Assembly: GCA_002782905.1 (NCBI GenBank)
Contig: PFJA01000232.1
Span: 1 to 7,717 of the forward strand
Origin: Lysobacterales bacterium CG_4_10_14_3_um_filter_64_11
Lineage (GTDB): Bacteria; Pseudomonadota; Gammaproteobacteria; Xanthomonadales; Xanthomonadaceae
Direction of reading: 5' to 3'
Length of the DNA: 7,717 bases
Program-made: the position numbers and the translations under genes
The notes under the pieces: model-generated
What the model was told of the DNA's origin: nothing
Database searches by the model: none
The model's input: the letters and a program-made list of their open reading frames with translations, nothing else
Shown here: piece by piece, positions 5,362-7,717 of the stretch
How positions within the stretch are numbered: position 1 is the stretch's first letter
Layout of the letters: the number at the start of each line of letters is the position of its first letter

Positions 5362-7572
5362 ATGGTTTTAGTGCCCGATGACGCGGTGCTGCAGGTTGCG
5401 CTGCCACTGCCGCTGCCACGCTTTTTTGATTACCGCACGCCACCGGGCATCGCGGCCGATGCCGGCTGGGTGGGTTGCCGGGTGCGGGTGCCGTTCGGCA
5501 AACGTCAGCAGATCGGTGTGGTCGCCGCCGTCGGCCGCAGCCAAGCCGAACCGGCCAGCCTCAAAGGTATCGTTGAACGGCTCGATGCGCAGCCGCTGCT
5601 CAGCGATGAACTGTGGCAGTCGTTGCGATGGGCAGCACGCTACTACCAGGCGCCGTTGGGCGAGATGCTGGCCACCGCGTTGCCCAACGCGCTGGCCAAC
5701 GGTGCCGCTGCCGCCGACACCGAAACGCGCGGCTGGCAGCTCAGCGAAGCCGGGCATACCGCGCTGGGTGGTATGCGCGCCGGCGCACCGCGGCGATTGG
5801 CCAGCCTGCTGCACGCCGCCGCCCGCACCGCCGAACAACTCGACCAGGAGTTGCCCGGCTGGCGCAGCGCGGCGCGCACCTTGGCGGCACGCGCGCTGGT
5901 GCAGCACGTGGCGATTGCCGGTTCGCCGGTACAGATCGCCGAACCGGGGCCAGCCTTGCATCGCGAACAGGCGCAGGCGGTGGCTGCCGTCATCGCTGGC
6001 CTCGGGTCGTTTCAGCCGCTGCTGCTGGAAGGCATCACCGGCAGCGGCAAGACCGAAGTCTATCTGGAAGCGATCCGCGCCTGTGTGGCGCGCGGGCAGC
6101 AGGCATTGGTGCTGGTGCCCGAAATCGGGCTGACGCCGCAAGCCCTGCACCGCTTTCGCCGCCGCCTCGGAGTGCCGGTGTTGGCGTTTCACTCCGGGCT
6201 ATCGGACCGCGAGCGCGCAGCGGCCTGGCTGCGCATGGCGCGCAATCAGGCGCAGGTGCTGGTCGGCACCCGTTCAGCGGTGTTCACACCGTTGCCAGCC
6301 CCCGGACTGATCGTGGTCGATGAAGAACACGACGGCTCCTACAAGCAGCACGATGGCGTGCGCTATCACGCCCGCGACTTGGCTCTGGTGCGCGGCAAGC
6401 AGCTCGCCATCCCGGTGCTGCTGGGTTCCGCCACACCGGCGCTGGAAACCCTCGCCCATGCCCGAGCCGGGCGCTACCACTACCTGTGCCTGCGCCAGCG
6501 CGCCGGCAATGCCAAACCGCCGCAAGTGCGGGTGATCGACATCCGCAAGCGGCCATTGCAGGCGGGCCTGTCGCGGCAGATGCTCGACGCGCTTGCGGCG
6601 TGTCTGGCGCGCGGCGAACAGGCGCTGGTATTCAAGAACCGGCGCGGCTACGCACCGGTGTTGATCTGCCACGACTGCGGCTGGCGTGCGCAGTGCCGGC
6701 ACTGCGATGCGATGCTGACCGTGCATGAACGCGGCCGTCGCCTGCTGTGCCATCACTGCGGTGCGCGGCAAGCCGCACCGCCGGCCTGCCCGGACTGCGC
6801 CAGTCTGGCGCTGCAGCCGCAGGGCGCCGGTACCGAACGCATCGAGGATGCGCTGTGCGCGCATTTTCCCCACGCCACGGTGCTGCGTGTGGACCGCCAG
6901 TCGACCAAGGGGCGCAATGGTTTACAGCGCCTGCTGGACACGCTCGGCGAGCAGCCCGGCATTCTGGTCGGCACGCAGATGCTGGCCAAGGGCCACGACC
7001 TGCCAAGGCTCACCCTGGTTGCCGTGGTGGGTGTCGATGAAGGGCTGTTCAGTGCCGACTTTCGCGCGCCCGAGCGGCTCGCACAGTTGCTGATCCAGGT
7101 GTCCGGCCGCGCCGGCCGCGCCGAACGCCCGGGCGAGGTGTTGCTGCAAACCCATCATCCCGACCATCCGTTGTTGACCGGTCTGCTCAACGGCGGTTAC
7201 CGCGCGTTTGCCGACAGCGAACTGGGCGAGCGCGAGGCCGCCGGCTTCCCACCCTTTGCGCATCTTGCCTTGCTGCGCGCCGAGGCCAGCACACAGGCGG
7301 CGGTCGACGCCTTTTTTGCCGACGCCAAGGTGCTGGCGTTGACACTGCGCCGTGCGTTGGCCGAGGCCAGCGTCGGGCTGAATCTGCACGGGCCGATCGC
7401 GGCGCCGATGGCGCGCCGGGCCGGCCAAGTGCGGGCACAATTGTTGCTCAGTGCCGCACAGCGACCGGCGCGGCAGGCGCTGCTGAGCGACTGGATACCG
7501 GCGCTGTACGAACTGCCATCGGCCCGCCGCGTGCGCTGGTCGATCGATGTCGATCCGATCGATTTGTATTGA
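5362..7572 (+). CDS. priA: PriA, primosomal replication-restart helicase N'
   Basis: The product is 736 aa from the ATG at 5362 (E. coli PriA is 732). PriA binds stalled or repaired forks and D-loops, unwinds lagging-strand duplex 3' to 5', and loads the primosome to reload DnaB. Residues 9-25 (VLQVALPLPLPRFFDY) start the 3' DNA-binding domain. Walker A is GITGSGKT (224-231) and Walker B is DEEH (320-323), followed by the aromatic-rich loop region, GSATP (355-359), GTQMLAKGHD (537-546) and motif VI QVSGRAGR (579-586). Eight cysteines in four C-x2-C pairs (436/439, 445/448, 463/466, 476/479) form the two zinc sites that separate the helicase lobes. It ends in DVDPIDLY, like E. coli DVDPIEG.

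The frame is open back to a TTG at 5251, but the conserved N-terminus begins at 5362. No Shine-Dalgarno precedes that ATG. Confidence 0.96.
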   Translation: MVLVPDDAVLQVALPLPLPRFFDYRTPPGIAADAGWVGCRVRVPFGKRQQIGVVAAVGRSQAEPASLKGIVERLDAQPLLSDELWQSLRWAARYYQAPLGEMLATALPNALANGAAAADTETRGWQLSEAGHTALGGMRAGAPRRLASLLHAAARTAEQLDQELPGWRSAARTLAARALVQHVAIAGSPVQIAEPGPALHREQAQAVAAVIAGLGSFQPLLLEGITGSGKTEVYLEAIRACVARGQQALVLVPEIGLTPQALHRFRRRLGVPVLAFHSGLSDRERAAAWLRMARNQAQVLVGTRSAVFTPLPAPGLIVVDEEHDGSYKQHDGVRYHARDLALVRGKQLAIPVLLGSATPALETLAHARAGRYHYLCLRQRAGNAKPPQVRVIDIRKRPLQAGLSRQMLDALAACLARGEQALVFKNRRGYAPVLICHDCGWRAQCRHCDAMLTVHERGRRLLCHHCGARQAAPPACPDCASLALQPQGAGTERIEDALCAHFPHATVLRVDRQSTKGRNGLQRLLDTLGEQPGILVGTQMLAKGHDLPRLTLVAVVGVDEGLFSADFRAPERLAQLLIQVSGRAGRAERPGEVLLQTHHPDHPLLTGLLNGGYRAFADSELGEREAAGFPPFAHLALLRAEASTQAAVDAFFADAKVLALTLRRALAEASVGLNLHGPIAAPMARRAGQVRAQLLLSAAQRPARQALLSDWIPALYELPSARRVRWSIDVDPIDLY

Positions 7573-7586
7573 CCGCGTATGACCGC

Positions 7587-7618
7587 AGCCCGCGGCGAGG
7601 CGGTCGGGCGCGCGGGTT
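7587..7618 (+). terminator. GC-rich hairpin after priA
   Basis: AGCCCGCG (7587-7594) pairs with CGCGGGTT (7611-7618), including one G-U, around a 16-base loop. It begins 15 bp past the priA stop. The tail TTGTGG is not a good U-run, so it may stabilise the mRNA end more than terminate. Confidence 0.4.
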
Positions 7619-7646
7619 GTGGTGGCGGCATGAACGGCTGCGCGGT

Positions 7647-7675
7647 CCCGGGTTTCGGCTTCGCCTCAACCCGGG
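7647..7675. repeat. REP-like intergenic palindrome
   Basis: CCCGGGTT (7647-7654) and AACCCGGG (7668-7675) are perfect 8 bp arms. Inside them GGC-TTC-GCC (7657-7665) forms an inner stem, separated by a small TC/TC internal loop. On the minus strand the element is preceded by GGGTAGC. This layout, GTAGCCCGGG-TT-GAGGCGAAGCC-AACCCGGG-like, matches a repetitive extragenic palindrome type common in gammaproteobacteria (recalled, not searched). It sits 75 bp downstream of priA, where REP elements commonly occur, and may serve as an mRNA 3' end stabiliser or attenuate convergent transcription. Confidence 0.6.
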
Positions 7676-7717
7676 CTACCCAAGGTGGCGTTGTGTGCGG
7701 TAAACCGCTGGGCCGTC

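Noticed and set aside
5368..6192. 274-codon minus-strand open frame opposite priA
   Set aside because: Shadow of the priA N-terminal half. Low-complexity Arg/Gln/Gly composition and no family resemblance.
7677..7717. Minus-strand open frame entering from the right edge and ending at a TAG in GGGTAGC
   Set aside because: Thirteen codons are too few to judge, and the stop is part of the REP-flanking sequence. It could be a real gene end, but nothing supports it.

Overview
The window looks like ordinary chromosome from a GC-rich proteobacterium, most likely a gammaproteobacterium. A Xanthomonadales-like lineage is my best guess, from protein character and the intergenic repeat types. All recognisable genes are housekeeping or core-accessory. 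There is no phage, IS element, CRISPR array or toxin cluster.

Layout. Four genes run leftwards on the minus strand, in transcription order: a MATE/NorM-type multidrug efflux pump (4862 to 3498), the long-form signal peptide peptidase SppA (3442 to 1586), the 16S rRNA guanine methyltransferase RsmC (1487 to 453), and the first 44 codons of an RsuA-family 16S rRNA pseudouridine synthase that runs off the left edge (132 to 1). The first three are 55 to about 100 bp apart and could form one transcript. A GNRA-loop hairpin after rsmC and a 320 bp gap separate the pseudouridine synthase. On the plus strand, divergent from norM, lies priA (5362 to 7572), the primosomal helicase that restarts collapsed replication forks. 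It is followed by a GC-rich hairpin and a REP-like palindrome.

The most interesting stretch is the roughly 500 bp noncoding region between norM and priA. It holds two perfect consensus DnaA boxes facing each other as an inverted repeat, a degenerate third box, an AT-rich tract about 65 bp away, and several short palindromes. This suggests DnaA control of priA, or less likely an origin-like element. The start of rsmC also stands out: a nine-codon open frame with its own Shine-Dalgarno match ends in TGATG, overlapping the best rsmC start, and a stable hairpin lies just upstream.

Functionally, RsmC and the pseudouridine synthase both modify 16S rRNA. SppA clears cleaved signal peptides in the inner membrane, NorM is an inner-membrane exporter, and PriA works at the replication fork. 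I see no wholly new biological system; the findings concern regulatory DNA around well-known genes.
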